From positions 434,001 to 498,000 of the forward strand of contig JANBVJ010000001.1 of NCBI GenBank assembly GCA_024239055.1: 64,000 nucleotides of DNA, read 5' to 3'. The notes below the pieces were generated by a model. It made no database searches. It was not told where the DNA came from and saw only the letters and a list, made by a program, of their open reading frames with translations. Source of the stretch: Patescibacteria group bacterium. GTDB taxonomy: Bacteria; Patescibacteria; Paceibacteria; Paceibacterales; UBA10102. The translations under genes and the position numbers were made by a program. Each line of letters starts with the position of its first letter. The stretch's first letter is position 1. This document shows positions 39,161-47,888 of the stretch, piece after piece.

Positions 39161-39622
39161 TTATTCTTCATCATCATTAGCAGATTCACGGTAAGGATCT
39201 TTTACGCCTGGAAGTGAAGTAGATTTTTTTAATCCTTTATTTGGAGCTATTGTCTTTTTTATAGTTCTTTGAGTTACTACTTGTCCTCCCTCTTTAGTTT
39301 CTGGCATCTGATAAAGTTGCTCCAGTGCTGGTTTAACAGGATAAAATGCAAAGCGATTTATTCCCCGAGCAATTTTATCAGCAACATCTTTTTTAATCTT
39401 AAGCCCCTGTAGGGCTTTTGAGAAATCTTGAGAGGGTAGTAATCCTACTAAAACCTGTCCTACTAATTCCACAATTTCTTCAAGATGATTTCCGACATCA
39501 TTAGCGATACATATTTCATATATATCATTTCCCATCTCTTCGTCAAAAAGAGCATCCTTTAATTCTCGAGGTAGTTTTTCATAAAGTTTCCAGAATTGTT
39601 TTTTACTATATTGTTGCGGCAT
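39161..39622 (-). CDS. Conserved secretion-cluster protein, unknown function
   Basis: 153 residues, soluble. The acidic N-terminal part has a helical look (L-P-R-E-L-K-D-A-L-F-D-E-E) and the C-terminal 50 residues are lysine- and serine-rich and probably disordered. No domain is recognised. It lies between PrgI and the VirB6-like protein, tightly packed, so it probably belongs to the same machine. Confidence 0.7.
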   Translation of the reverse strand: MPQQYSKKQFWKLYEKLPRELKDALFDEEMGNDIYEICIANDVGNHLEEIVELVGQVLVGLLPSQDFSKALQGLKIKKDVADKIARGINRFAFYPVKPALEQLYQMPETKEGGQVVTQRTIKKTIAPNKGLKKSTSLPGVKDPYRESANDDEE

Positions 39623-39648
39623 GATATTTTGTATAACTTATTTTATCC

Positions 39649-42387
39649 TTACCAAGGGAAACCTTTTCTAGTTAGGTTGTCAAAGGCCGTGTCCACGGAC
39701 TTTGCCCAATTAGGCTTTGGCGAGTTTGGTTTCGTATTCTTTAAACGAGCAATGTGTACTTCTTTTACTTCGGCAACGAGTGCTTCTAGATTTTTCTCAT
39801 TTGCTATAAGTCCTTCTTGATTTTTTCTTCTAGCCCAATTTTTCACACTATTGAGTGGAGTTATTATACTTTCTTGAGGAGGTTTTGGTGTTCTTGCAGG
39901 TCTCGCCTGAGCCTTACCGGGCGTTGTTGTTTCATCATCATAGGGTGGTGAAGTAGAAGATGGTGGAGGTGTTCCGCCAGAAGGTGGTGGAGTAGAAGAT
40001 GGTGGGGGTGTTCCGCCAGAAGGTGGCGGAGTAGAAGATGGTGGGGGTGTAGTTGTTCCACCAGAAGGAGGTGAAGGTGCATGCCATTTCCAACCCTCTG
40101 GAGCTGGAGTTTCTTTAGACCAACCTGGGGGTGGATTCCCAGGAGTTGGTTGTTTAGTAGGATGACTCCATGTTCCTTTATCTAGCCAATCTTTTCTGTA
40201 TTCATCAAAATGTTCTGTAGGCTTTATTGATCCTGCCTCTGTCATTATGCGCATATGGCCCCTTCCTTCAAATGGAAGTTGTTGTCCTGCAGCAGTATTT
40301 ACGAATGAGCGAAAGAGTGAAGGATTTTGCCAGTAAAACTTATCTGATTTATCAGGATTGTTTGCCATTGTGTTTATTCCTCCAATACCATTAAATATTT
40401 TATCTTCAATTTCTGAGTCAAAATTCTCGTGTATTCTCTGGAAGGCACCTAGTATCTGTTTATGTAAACCAATACGCACTCCAAGAGATCCTACTGATTC
40501 TTTCTGCATGGAGTCAAATTTATTAGCTTTGAGTCCACGAGAGTGTACCATAGCGGTAGCAGCGTTTTCTATAAATGCATCTTCTTCTCCAGCTCCCATA
40601 CTACGTTGAGCTTTCAGTATTGCATTATTGCGATTGGTGGCCACATAGTCTTCTGTTATGTATTTTAGTTTAAGTGCAGTCTCAATAGTTATGTCATCTG
40701 GGTCATCAATTTTATCTCTAAGTTCATTTTCTGCTGCTTCAATTTTCTTTTTCATCTTCGTCTGAGAATCTCCATCAACCTCAAACATAATCTTCATATC
40801 TTTACTTATTCTATCTGGAGCATAATCCATCCATGCCGCTACTTCAGCTCTGAAGTATGGGATCTGACTCTCATTTTTAACAAGAGCTTCCGCATCTTTC
40901 TCTGTTATGTCTTCAGCTTCAGGGCTAAATTTCATGGTGTCGTTTTTAATCATTCTTGCTGAAATTTTTAGACGATCTCCATCTTTTCTCTGGAGTTTTA
41001 GGAAATCTGTTTGTTCATCACTGCTCATTCCGTCAAATTCTGGAGGAATCGTAAACTGACGACTCCTTGCAGAATAGCGAAGTAGTTGTGAGCCAACTAA
41101 GCGATTTGGTAAACTTGATGCGATTTGAGCTGGTCGTGATTTTCCTTCTCCCCACTCTGAAACATCTTTTAATTTATTACGCAAACCTTCAGCTGCTCTT
41201 CCAGTAGTTTTCATTTTTAATCCCGCTCGCGTAGCTTGACCAATTAACGCACCTCCTTGTTGCATAATTATATTTGCTCCTTGTGGAACAAATTTTTTAC
41301 TAACAAAGAACGCAACCGCCATGTACACAATAAGAAATATATAGCTAAAGGCAAGAGGAGGGGATCCAGTGGTTATTGCTATAAAAGGAGTTTCTGAGGC
41401 AAATGTAGAGAATAATTTTAGTCCAAGTCCTATAAGAAAGAAAGCAACAACTCCTATGAGTGACCAAGAAAGAAGATATTTAAACCAACTTTTAAAATAT
41501 TTTTCTGTTGCGGGTAAAATAAAGGCCATAAAAGCCAAGGGTGCAGAAATTGCCAGAATCCAAATAATAACAACTCTAAATAAGAAAAGAACAAAATACA
41601 TCAAGAAAATTGTTCCGACAAGAAAATTTACGACAATTAGAGTTAGGATATTTGCAATATGGCCCATTGAGAGGATGTCATTTAATGCAAATATGCCAAT
41701 ACCTATAAGGGAAATTACGTTCACATAAGGAATACTAGATAAAGCTAAATAGCCTAATGGAATAGCTGCAAGCCATACGGCAACACTGCTAAGACTTGCT
41801 TTCAATGGTTCAATAGCTTGATTAACAAAGTTTCCACCGAATGCATTGCTTAATGTATTTTGTAGAATAGTGCCGATATCAACTATAATGCCTACAAATA
41901 GCAGACTAAAATTTACAAGGAGTGCGATAATAATTAACCTTGGAAGAGCCTTTTTCGCACTAAATGTTTCAAGACGGAGTATTGAGGAGAGCGCAATAAA
42001 GCTGAAAATGAGGATAAACATAATATTGACAATCCCGCGAGTAAATTCCCAACCCATAGTTACTAATAGATTGTCTTTGAGCTCAATAGGAAAGTTGACT
42101 GCCCATTGTAAAAGTGCTGCGCTGACTACTATAAATACCTCTGATTCAGCTACTAGAACCAATATAAAAATAATCATGCGAATAATTACATTCTCTACAA
42201 AATCAAGAGCATCTAACTGTATAGCTGCAAGATCGAATATTCCAAAATCTGCAACTCCAAAGAGAGCATGCGCGGGCGTTACGAAAAGAAAAAGTCCAAC
42301 AAAGACAAAGGAAGAAATAACAATTTTCTTACAGTCTTTTTGTAAAATTTGGTAGAGATGCTGCATGATTCTTTTTTGTATGTTCAT
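39649..42387 (-). CDS. Large polytopic VirB6/TrbL-like membrane protein with proline-rich repeat
   Basis: 912 residues. A signal-like start (19-42) is followed by about seven membrane helices up to residue 380, as in VirB6/TrbL channel proteins. Residues 390-730 are a soluble charged domain. A P-P-P-S-S-T/S-G-G-T repeat at about 774-815 precedes a basic tail. The soluble half is far larger than in typical VirB6. It follows the pilin-like gene and precedes the small soluble gene in the cluster. Confidence 0.78.
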   Translation of the reverse strand: MNIQKRIMQHLYQILQKDCKKIVISSFVFVGLFLFVTPAHALFGVADFGIFDLAAIQLDALDFVENVIIRMIIFILVLVAESEVFIVVSAALLQWAVNFPIELKDNLLVTMGWEFTRGIVNIMFILIFSFIALSSILRLETFSAKKALPRLIIIALLVNFSLLFVGIIVDIGTILQNTLSNAFGGNFVNQAIEPLKASLSSVAVWLAAIPLGYLALSSIPYVNVISLIGIGIFALNDILSMGHIANILTLIVVNFLVGTIFLMYFVLFLFRVVIIWILAISAPLAFMAFILPATEKYFKSWFKYLLSWSLIGVVAFFLIGLGLKLFSTFASETPFIAITTGSPPLAFSYIFLIVYMAVAFFVSKKFVPQGANIIMQQGGALIGQATRAGLKMKTTGRAAEGLRNKLKDVSEWGEGKSRPAQIASSLPNRLVGSQLLRYSARSRQFTIPPEFDGMSSDEQTDFLKLQRKDGDRLKISARMIKNDTMKFSPEAEDITEKDAEALVKNESQIPYFRAEVAAWMDYAPDRISKDMKIMFEVDGDSQTKMKKKIEAAENELRDKIDDPDDITIETALKLKYITEDYVATNRNNAILKAQRSMGAGEEDAFIENAATAMVHSRGLKANKFDSMQKESVGSLGVRIGLHKQILGAFQRIHENFDSEIEDKIFNGIGGINTMANNPDKSDKFYWQNPSLFRSFVNTAAGQQLPFEGRGHMRIMTEAGSIKPTEHFDEYRKDWLDKGTWSHPTKQPTPGNPPPGWSKETPAPEGWKWHAPSPPSGGTTTPPPSSTPPPSGGTPPPSSTPPPSGGTPPPSSTSPPYDDETTTPGKAQARPARTPKPPQESIITPLNSVKNWARRKNQEGLIANEKNLEALVAEVKEVHIARLKNTKPNSPKPNWAKSVDTAFDNLTRKGFPW
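39944..40066. repeat. 39-bp tandem repeat coding the proline-rich linker
   Basis: Three units: 39944-39982, 39983-40021 and 40022-40066 (the last with a 6-base insertion). All are multiples of three, so copy number can change without breaking the frame. The encoded unit is P-P-P-S-S-T-P-P-P-S-G-G-T. Confidence 0.9.
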
Positions 42388-42393
42388 TTACTA

Positions 42394-43173
42394 TTATAAA
42401 GGTGATTCTACAGATATGCATTCAATGTCAGCAATTTGATCATTTGAGAGTCCAGTGTTAGCAAGGTATATGTCTGGGGTATTTGTAGAGAGCGTCCCCT
42501 TAGCATCCCCAGCGCAATTAATATTAGTGTATAGATTCACTAAACACACTCCTTCTACGTCAAATGCGACGGGCTTCCAATCAATGTTCCCTGTACCAAA
42601 TGCTCTATCTTTGCCGGGGGTAAGAATCGCGACGATAGGGTCATTCTGATTATTTTCCAACTCCCCATCTTTGAAAGCCTTTAAAATCTCAGATGAAGAG
42701 GATATAGTTACTTTCTCGCAGGGTCCTAAAATATTGGACTCTTCAAAGAGTATCGCTGGAATATCTTTACCTATGGTAGTAGTAAATTCTGGAGTTTTTA
42801 GAATTGTAAGTTCAGGATTTACAATATTTAATATTAAAAATGAAGATAGTAAAAGAAGAAGGCCACCTATAGCTGAAGTAATCATATCTTTTGCTCCTTT
42901 GATTTTTCCTGGATCTCCAGATGATGTAAGATATTGGGTTCCAGCAAATACAATAACACTAAATGCTGCAAGTCCGCCGATTGCGATCATCCATTCATAT
43001 AGATATCTAATAAGAATAGATAGTGTACTATTTTCATCTAGTGAAGTTCCAACTGGAGAAGATGGCCACTTAGTCTCAAAAGCAAAAACATTAGAACTAA
43101 CTATAAGCGTACCAAAGAAAATTAAGAACAATACAGCAATAAACTTTTTGTTTGATTGTACAATAGATATCAT
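42394..43173 (-). CDS. VirB2/TrbC-like pilin protein with C-terminal domain
   Basis: 259 residues. A signal peptide at about 10-32 (ending V-F-A-F-E) leads to two hydrophobic helices (about 58-80 and 97-117) with G-D-P-G-K-I-K-G-A-K-D-M between them, the usual VirB2/TrbC layout. A 140-residue C-terminal domain follows, which ordinary VirB2 pilins lack, with cysteines that could pair. Start supported by the extended -10 at 43194-43186. First gene of the main cluster. Confidence 0.78.
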   Translation of the reverse strand: MISIVQSNKKFIAVLFLIFFGTLIVSSNVFAFETKWPSSPVGTSLDENSTLSILIRYLYEWMIAIGGLAAFSVIVFAGTQYLTSSGDPGKIKGAKDMITSAIGGLLLLLSSFLILNIVNPELTILKTPEFTTTIGKDIPAILFEESNILGPCEKVTISSSSEILKAFKDGELENNQNDPIVAILTPGKDRAFGTGNIDWKPVAFDVEGVCLVNLYTNINCAGDAKGTLSTNTPDIYLANTGLSNDQIADIECISVESPL

Positions 43174-43185
43174 ATTCTTTAAAAT

Positions 43186-43194
43186 ATTATACCA
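43186..43194 (-). promoter_or_regulatory. Extended -10 promoter of the T4SS-like cluster
   Basis: TGGTATAAT on the minus strand with 12 bases to the pilin ATG (43173), the same spacing as at uvrB. No convincing -35. It would give a leader of about 5 bases. Confidence 0.6.
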
Positions 43195-43220
43195 TAATCT
43201 TTTATATGATGTATATTTTG

Positions 43221-43886
43221 TTATTCAATTAGTTGAGCTGAATTAATAACATCTTCAGCTTCTTTTTTTAATTCAATCCATTCTTCCTCAAATGCAATAA
43301 AAGCAATAAGATAGAATTTTGTTTCTTGATCTTTTTCTTCAAGTATTATTATTTTTTCTTTAGAACGGAAGTTATTAGTTGATCCTTGATAGATAGCATC
43401 AAATACAGCTTCTTTTTCTTGAATAGAAGAGTTAATTATTTCCATAGTCCATTCTTGCTTGAGATTTGCTTCTTTCATTTTTTCAATAATCTCTTCAATA
43501 TTTTGATCTACAAAATTAAGCCTATATATTACTAATTGAGTGAATCCTTTTGCAGAGATTTTTTGAGCTGCAAAGAGAGTTTCGGGATTATATATTTTTT
43601 GTTCTTCTTCAAAGGCAGATTTTAAATCTTGACTTTGCATTTTTATCCAATCTGCAGAATAGTTCATTTTTAGCTTTGAGTCAGGCGAGATAAATTCTTT
43701 ATATTCAATCTCATTTAGTTGCACTTTTGTTTTGTTAAGTACAGGAGGCTTTAGTTGAGAAAGAATGTCTTGAGGTATTTGTTGGCTAATTTTTGATCCT
43801 TGTTGTTCAATAAAATATCCAAAAACCCATGAGATTAAGTATATAGTCCCAATAAGTATTATAAGAATAAAGATAATTTTACGCAT
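43221..43886 (-). CDS. Membrane-anchored PsbP-like domain protein
   Basis: 221 residues. One N-terminal membrane helix (about 4-26), then an extracytoplasmic domain with the strand pattern of PsbP/LpqN-like proteins (D-S-K-L-K-M-N-Y-S-A-D-W-I, and a late Y-L-I-A-F-I-A-F-E-E-E-W-I-E-L-K). No lipobox cysteine. Function unknown; it is part of the secretion cluster or simply neighbours it. Confidence 0.6.
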   Translation of the reverse strand: MRKIIFILIILIGTIYLISWVFGYFIEQQGSKISQQIPQDILSQLKPPVLNKTKVQLNEIEYKEFISPDSKLKMNYSADWIKMQSQDLKSAFEEEQKIYNPETLFAAQKISAKGFTQLVIYRLNFVDQNIEEIIEKMKEANLKQEWTMEIINSSIQEKEAVFDAIYQGSTNNFRSKEKIIILEEKDQETKFYLIAFIAFEEEWIELKKEAEDVINSAQLIE

Positions 43887-43911
43887 TTATATATTAATTG
43901 AAGTTTTTAAA

Positions 43912-44595
43912 TTAAATAGCCCACCATTGAAATTTAAATCCAAAAAAGTCCAATATAACATTTATTGCAAGCCATGATAAAAGCATTACAAGATACCCAA
44001 TTAGAATATATTTCCAAGCGGCTTTTATTTGAATAAGAATTTCAGGAGAACCAAAGGAAAGATATGACATAGTTGCAGTAATAACAGCCATAACTCCAAT
44101 AATAAGTAGTCCTAATTTCCATAATGCAAAGTTAAGCAGGTTGTTTAAAAGGAGAAATAGATGAGGAATACTACATGGCTCACTTTCATTATTTAGCGTA
44201 TCGGGATTATCGTACTCGGTTCCGCAAATAACAAGACCACTAGATGTTCCTGATGGAGCCATAATTATATTAAATGTTTGTGAGTCACTCCAGCTTCCGC
44301 AATTTGTGTCTTCACAAGAACGTACAGCCCAATTATATGTTCCAATCTCAAGATCATATGTTGAAATTGATGAAGTAGATATAATTTTATCTAATGCTGT
44401 GCCATTCGGAAGGTTTATATGGTATTGAGATAATTCTGTTTCAGTGTTATTCCATTTAAACTCTATTACCCCCTTCCATATAGGAGAATCACTATCTGTT
44501 GGATATAGAAGATCTGGAGCCGCATTTATATAGATAAACGGAGAGAACAAAAGAACAAAGAGCGCGATTACGAAAAAGTATCCCCTGTAATTCAT
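43912..44595 (-). CDS. Fn3-like domain fused to VirB2-like membrane helix pair
   Basis: 227 residues. Signal peptide 7-25 (cut near N-A-A|P-D), an immunoglobulin/Fn3-like domain at about 28-110 (L-L-Y-P-T-D-S-D-S-P-x-W..F-K-W..Y-N-W-A-V-R-S-C), then C124/C141 and two membrane helices (about 155-180 and 195-217). The same layout occurs at 61427-62125, so this is a recurring surface pilin type here. Its start overlaps the rsmA stop (ATGA). Confidence 0.7.
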   Translation of the reverse strand: MNYRGYFFVIALFVLLFSPFIYINAAPDLLYPTDSDSPIWKGVIEFKWNNTETELSQYHINLPNGTALDKIISTSSISTYDLEIGTYNWAVRSCEDTNCGSWSDSQTFNIIMAPSGTSSGLVICGTEYDNPDTLNNESEPCSIPHLFLLLNNLLNFALWKLGLLIIGVMAVITATMSYLSFGSPEILIQIKAAWKYILIGYLVMLLSWLAINVILDFFGFKFQWWAI

Positions 44596-45413
44596 TTATT
44601 AATTGTATACTTCTCAGATAGATTTATCCAATCTTCTATAGAGAGTGTTTCAGCTCTCTGTTTTATATTGATATTAGATTTATCCAACCATAAACTTACT
44701 TTCTCTGATGTAAGATCTAATCCTTCCTTTAGGTTATTGATGAGTTGGCGTCTCGGATGCAGGAATCCAGCTTTCACAACTTTAAAGAAGTGCTTTGGTA
44801 GTTTTGTATTATAAAGCTTTAAATGAACAATAGATGAATTGACCTTGGGAGCCGGCCAGAAGGAACCCGGGCGTATATTTCCTACAATTGTAGCTTTAGC
44901 ATACGCTTGTACGGCTACGGAGATTAAGTGCATACGGGGAGTAGAGGCTGTTATTCTTTCAGCCACCTCTTTTTGCAAGAGCAAGGTCATAGATGTGGGT
45001 TTGTTCTCCATGTCTTCTAAAAATCTTCTTATAAAGGCAGCTGATATATAGTAGGGTAGGTTTGCAACAACCTTGTAGTTCTTTGGGAGTTTTTCAGGGG
45101 ACATCTTGAGAATATCATCCTGGATAATAGTAATATTTGGAATATCCTTTAGTTCTTCTTTTAGGATACCAACCATATTCCAGTCTTTTTCAACAGCAAT
45201 AACTTCTTTTACCTTTGTTGCGAGCTCTTTTGTAAGAGTGCCTAATCCCGGACCAACCTCAAGCACAGTGTCACTCTTTTTTAGATTGGCTGATTCAATA
45301 ATCTTTACAAGCACTCCTTTATTGATAAGGAAGTTCTGACCAAACCCTTTTTTAGGGATGATGTTGTGCTTATTAAGCAGTTCTTTTATTTGTGTTGGAG
45401 TTAGTATATTCAT
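44592..45413 (-). CDS. rsmA: 16S rRNA dimethyladenosine transferase
   Basis: Dimethylates two adjacent adenines near the 3' end of 16S rRNA. K-K-G-F-G-Q-N-F-L-I-N at 21-31, L-E-V-G-P-G-L-G-T-L-T (SAM loop), Q-D-D-I-L, and V-A-N-L-P-Y-Y-I-S-A (N-L-P-Y catalytic motif). 273 residues, full length. It leads into the Fn3-like gene by a 4-base overlap, so it may be transcribed with the surface genes. Confidence 0.96.
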   Translation of the reverse strand: MNILTPTQIKELLNKHNIIPKKGFGQNFLINKGVLVKIIESANLKKSDTVLEVGPGLGTLTKELATKVKEVIAVEKDWNMVGILKEELKDIPNITIIQDDILKMSPEKLPKNYKVVANLPYYISAAFIRRFLEDMENKPTSMTLLLQKEVAERITASTPRMHLISVAVQAYAKATIVGNIRPGSFWPAPKVNSSIVHLKLYNTKLPKHFFKVVKAGFLHPRRQLINNLKEGLDLTSEKVSLWLDKSNINIKQRAETLSIEDWINLSEKYTINK

Positions 45414-45426
45414 GGGGATAATAAGC

Positions 45427-45454
45427 TTGACTGGGAGAAAATTAAAGGTATGAT
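45427..45454 (+). promoter_or_regulatory. Promoter of the LysM-M23 peptidase
   Basis: TTGACT (45427-45432), 16 bases, TATGAT (45449-45454). 13 bases separate the -10 from the ATG at 45468. The upstream ATG at 45450 lies inside the -10 and is therefore not the start. Confidence 0.6.
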
Positions 45455-45467
45455 AGAGTCATTCGGT

Positions 45468-46481
45468 ATGAATATTGAACCTGGAGATAATCCATTAAAA
45501 CGTTCTAGGAATCCACTTATATTCGTGGCTCTTGGAGTCATTTTTCTATTTGTGCTTTTGGGTTTAAGAAGCGGGGGTGAGGATACTTCAGCTTTTTTGC
45601 TGCCTGACGTAGAAAATAGCATGTTTGCCGCTCAAGTCATAGGAGCATTTGGTGAAACTCCAGAGCTTATTTTGGTGGGGGAAAAAGGAGTCTTGGCGGC
45701 CACCCCTCCCGTGACCGTCACCCCACAGATTTTGGGAGCTATTATAGGAGGTTTTGATTCAGATATTTCAGCTGAGATTATTAAGTACGTAGTGGAAGAT
45801 AAAGATACTATATCCTCCATTTCTGAACAGTTTAACATTTCTGTTAATACCATTCTATGGGCAAATGATCTAAACTCCAATTCAGCATTGAGAAAGGGAC
45901 AGATTTTGACCGTCCTCCCTGTTTCGGGAGCTCTGCACTTAGTCCGCCCTTCCGACACCCTTTCTGAGATAGCTGGTTGGTATAAGGCTGACGCAGATAA
46001 CATAGTTTCCTTTAATGGATTAGCTTCAGCTGCTGAAATATATGCGGGTGACCTTATTGTAATCCCAGACGGTATTCAACCAAAGGTTCTTCCAAGTGGA
46101 CGTCTGACTCCAATTCCAAATTCTTACTTTATTTATCCAGTTCCCGCTCCCTATCGTATGACTCAGGGTTTGCATCCATATAACGCAGTTGACTTTAGTA
46201 ACGGTAAGTGTTCAGAGTCTGTGTATGCGGCTGCCGGCGGGACTATTCAGAAGACAGGATATACTTCTATTGGTGGAAGGTATGTGAGAATTCTTCATCC
46301 TAATGGAGTTGTAACGTACTATGGACACTTGTCAGCTACCTTAGTGAAGCCGGGAGATAGAATCTTTCAGGGACAGATTGTTGGATATACAGGAAGTACA
46401 GGATATACAATTCCTGCGGGTTCTGCTGGATGCCATCTGCACTTTGAGGTTAGGGGAGCTGTTAACCCATTCAATAAATAA
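45468..46481 (+). CDS. LysM-repeat M23 peptidoglycan hydrolase
   Basis: 337 residues from 45468. A single membrane anchor at about 18-36, two LysM domains (about 105-152 and 155-201: V-V-E-D-K-D-T-I-S-S-I-S-E-Q and L-V-R-P-S-D-T-L-S-E-I-A), and a C-terminal M23 domain (about 222-335). The zinc ligands are H-P-Y-N-A-V-D and the H-L-H-F-E motif; G-H-L-S is the catalytic histidine region. It cuts peptide cross-links in the wall. Divergent from rsmA and closed by a strong terminator. Confidence 0.9.
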   Translation: MNIEPGDNPLKRSRNPLIFVALGVIFLFVLLGLRSGGEDTSAFLLPDVENSMFAAQVIGAFGETPELILVGEKGVLAATPPVTVTPQILGAIIGGFDSDISAEIIKYVVEDKDTISSISEQFNISVNTILWANDLNSNSALRKGQILTVLPVSGALHLVRPSDTLSEIAGWYKADADNIVSFNGLASAAEIYAGDLIVIPDGIQPKVLPSGRLTPIPNSYFIYPVPAPYRMTQGLHPYNAVDFSNGKCSESVYAAAGGTIQKTGYTSIGGRYVRILHPNGVVTYYGHLSATLVKPGDRIFQGQIVGYTGSTGYTIPAGSAGCHLHFEVRGAVNPFNK

Positions 46482-46484
46482 GAA

Positions 46485-46511
46485 CACCGGGATAAACCCC
46501 GGTGCTTTTTT
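46485..46511 (+). terminator. Terminator after the M23 gene
   Basis: CACCGGG (46485-46491) pairs with CCCGGTG (46498-46504), 6-base loop, then C and six T. The T run touches the stop codon of the convergent DksA-like gene. Confidence 0.9.
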
Positions 46512-46866
46512 ATGCTTTACAATCAATACAAGTTGTAGCTTCAGGAGATGCTTTTAGGCGTTCAAGGTTGATATTCTTTTTGCACTTCTCACACTTTCCA
46601 TACGTTCCTTTCTTAATGCGCTCTAAGGCCGCATCTACGTCTTGTAACTGCTTTTCCAGACTAAACTCAATGTGAAGATTAGTGGTGTACTCTTCTACTT
46701 CGTCCGCTGCCTCTTCCAAGTTTCCTTCGGGAACCCGAGGCATCTTGGCATTCCAATCCCCTTTAATCTTTGGATCTTTTTCTGCAAGAGAAGAAAGCTC
46801 TTGTTCTAGGTGTTTCTTTTTTTCAAGTAAATCTTCCTTAAGCGTAGTGGTTATTTCTTTGTTCAT
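46510..46866 (-). CDS. DksA/TraR-like zinc-finger protein
   Basis: 118 residues. Coiled-coil N-terminal half (K-K-K-H-L-E-Q-E-L-S-S-L) and a four-cysteine zinc finger, C-E-K-C..C-I-D-C, at the C-terminus. D-V-D-A-A-L-E-R-I-K-K-G-T-Y-G-K-C is the family signature. DksA-type proteins enter the RNA polymerase secondary channel; without the coiled-coil tip D-x-x-D-A, ppGpp responsiveness is uncertain. Confidence 0.9.
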   Translation of the reverse strand: MNKEITTTLKEDLLEKKKHLEQELSSLAEKDPKIKGDWNAKMPRVPEGNLEEAADEVEEYTTNLHIEFSLEKQLQDVDAALERIKKGTYGKCEKCKKNINLERLKASPEATTCIDCKA

Positions 46867-46893
46867 TATTAATTATAGTTTTTATGGTGATAT

Positions 46894-47886
46894 TTATTCA
46901 AGAAGTGAGCGGAAGAAATCCCAATCAAAGTTCCAGGGATCTGTTTTTCTAGTAGGGGATATTTCTTGATGCCCAAGAATATTTTTGGATGGAACGGCAT
47001 ACTTAGCGCTTAACTCTTTAACGAGTTGCGCAAGCGTTTGATACTGGATATCTGTGGGGGATGCGGTCTGAAGGTAGACTAGGTCAATTCCAATAGAGAA
47101 GAGGCTGATGTTTATCCTGCCGTCAGGCATACTGCTTGCTCCTGCATGATAGGCAATATCCTCATCTTTTACTAGGTGGTACACTATTCCCTCTTGGGAG
47201 ATGAGATAATGAGGGGAGACTCCAAAGATTTTGAATTCATCAATCATGCTGTCTATATTTAGAGAATTATTCTGCAATAATGGGGCGTGCGCAGAGTGGA
47301 TGATAATGGTGTCAATGGATCGAGGGGCGTCTGGAATCTCAAAGCCAAAAGAAAGAGGACGATCAATAATCTCAAGTGGTTGGATTGTAATTTCAGATGG
47401 AGGAGTTGGTTCTTCTTTAACAGGAAGGGTTGGTTGTTGTATTGGTACTGTCTGCTCTATGGGTTCCTGTGGAACAGCTTCCTTGATAAAGTACCAGTAA
47501 ACGAATAACCCTGCATTTACCAGAAGGAAGACAATAATGAATCCAATAACAAGACGAATAATAACTTTTTGCGTATGGGAGAGTGGTTTTGGTACTGAGA
47601 TGTTTGGAGTCTTAGCTTCCGGGGCAAGAGAGATTTGAGCTTTGTCCATTGCAGGTAAGTTAGGCTCTTCTTCCTTTATTGGTAATTGAGGCTGTTCTTC
47701 TTTTATAGGTTGTTGAGGTTTCTCCTCTTTTTTTCTCTTCTGTTCTATTTTAATATCAGCTATTCGTTTTCTTTCTTTTTCTACCTCTTCACGTCGAAGC
47801 TTGGCAATATCCTTTGCCATTGTGCGAACCTCCTCTCGTTTTAGAAAGTCGAGTTTTTCTTTATCCCCTTGGGGCTGTTCTGCCAT
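46894..47886 (-). CDS. Membrane-anchored N-acetylmuramoyl-L-alanine amidase (amidase_2)
   Basis: 330 residues. A charged coiled-coil cytoplasmic tail (1-100) with P-I-K-E-E-Q-P-Q-L-P repeats, a membrane helix (about 107-132), a P/E-rich linker, and a C-terminal amidase_2/PGRP domain (about 185-330). Zinc ligands I-I-I-H-S-A-H, A-Y-H-A-G and H-Q-E-I-S-P-T-R-K-T-D-P are visible. It cleaves the muramyl-alanine bond outside the cell, and the cytoplasmic tail may tie it to the division or envelope machinery. Confidence 0.88.
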   Translation of the reverse strand: MAEQPQGDKEKLDFLKREEVRTMAKDIAKLRREEVEKERKRIADIKIEQKRKKEEKPQQPIKEEQPQLPIKEEEPNLPAMDKAQISLAPEAKTPNISVPKPLSHTQKVIIRLVIGFIIVFLLVNAGLFVYWYFIKEAVPQEPIEQTVPIQQPTLPVKEEPTPPSEITIQPLEIIDRPLSFGFEIPDAPRSIDTIIIHSAHAPLLQNNSLNIDSMIDEFKIFGVSPHYLISQEGIVYHLVKDEDIAYHAGASSMPDGRINISLFSIGIDLVYLQTASPTDIQYQTLAQLVKELSAKYAVPSKNILGHQEISPTRKTDPWNFDWDFFRSLLE

Positions 47887-47888
47887 AG

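Noticed and set aside
39944..40066. CRISPR-like repeat
   Set aside because: The units are contiguous without unique spacers and encode an in-frame proline-rich linker.
45450..45467. Upstream start of the LysM-M23 gene
   Set aside because: The ATG at 45450 lies inside the predicted -10 box and would not be in the transcript.
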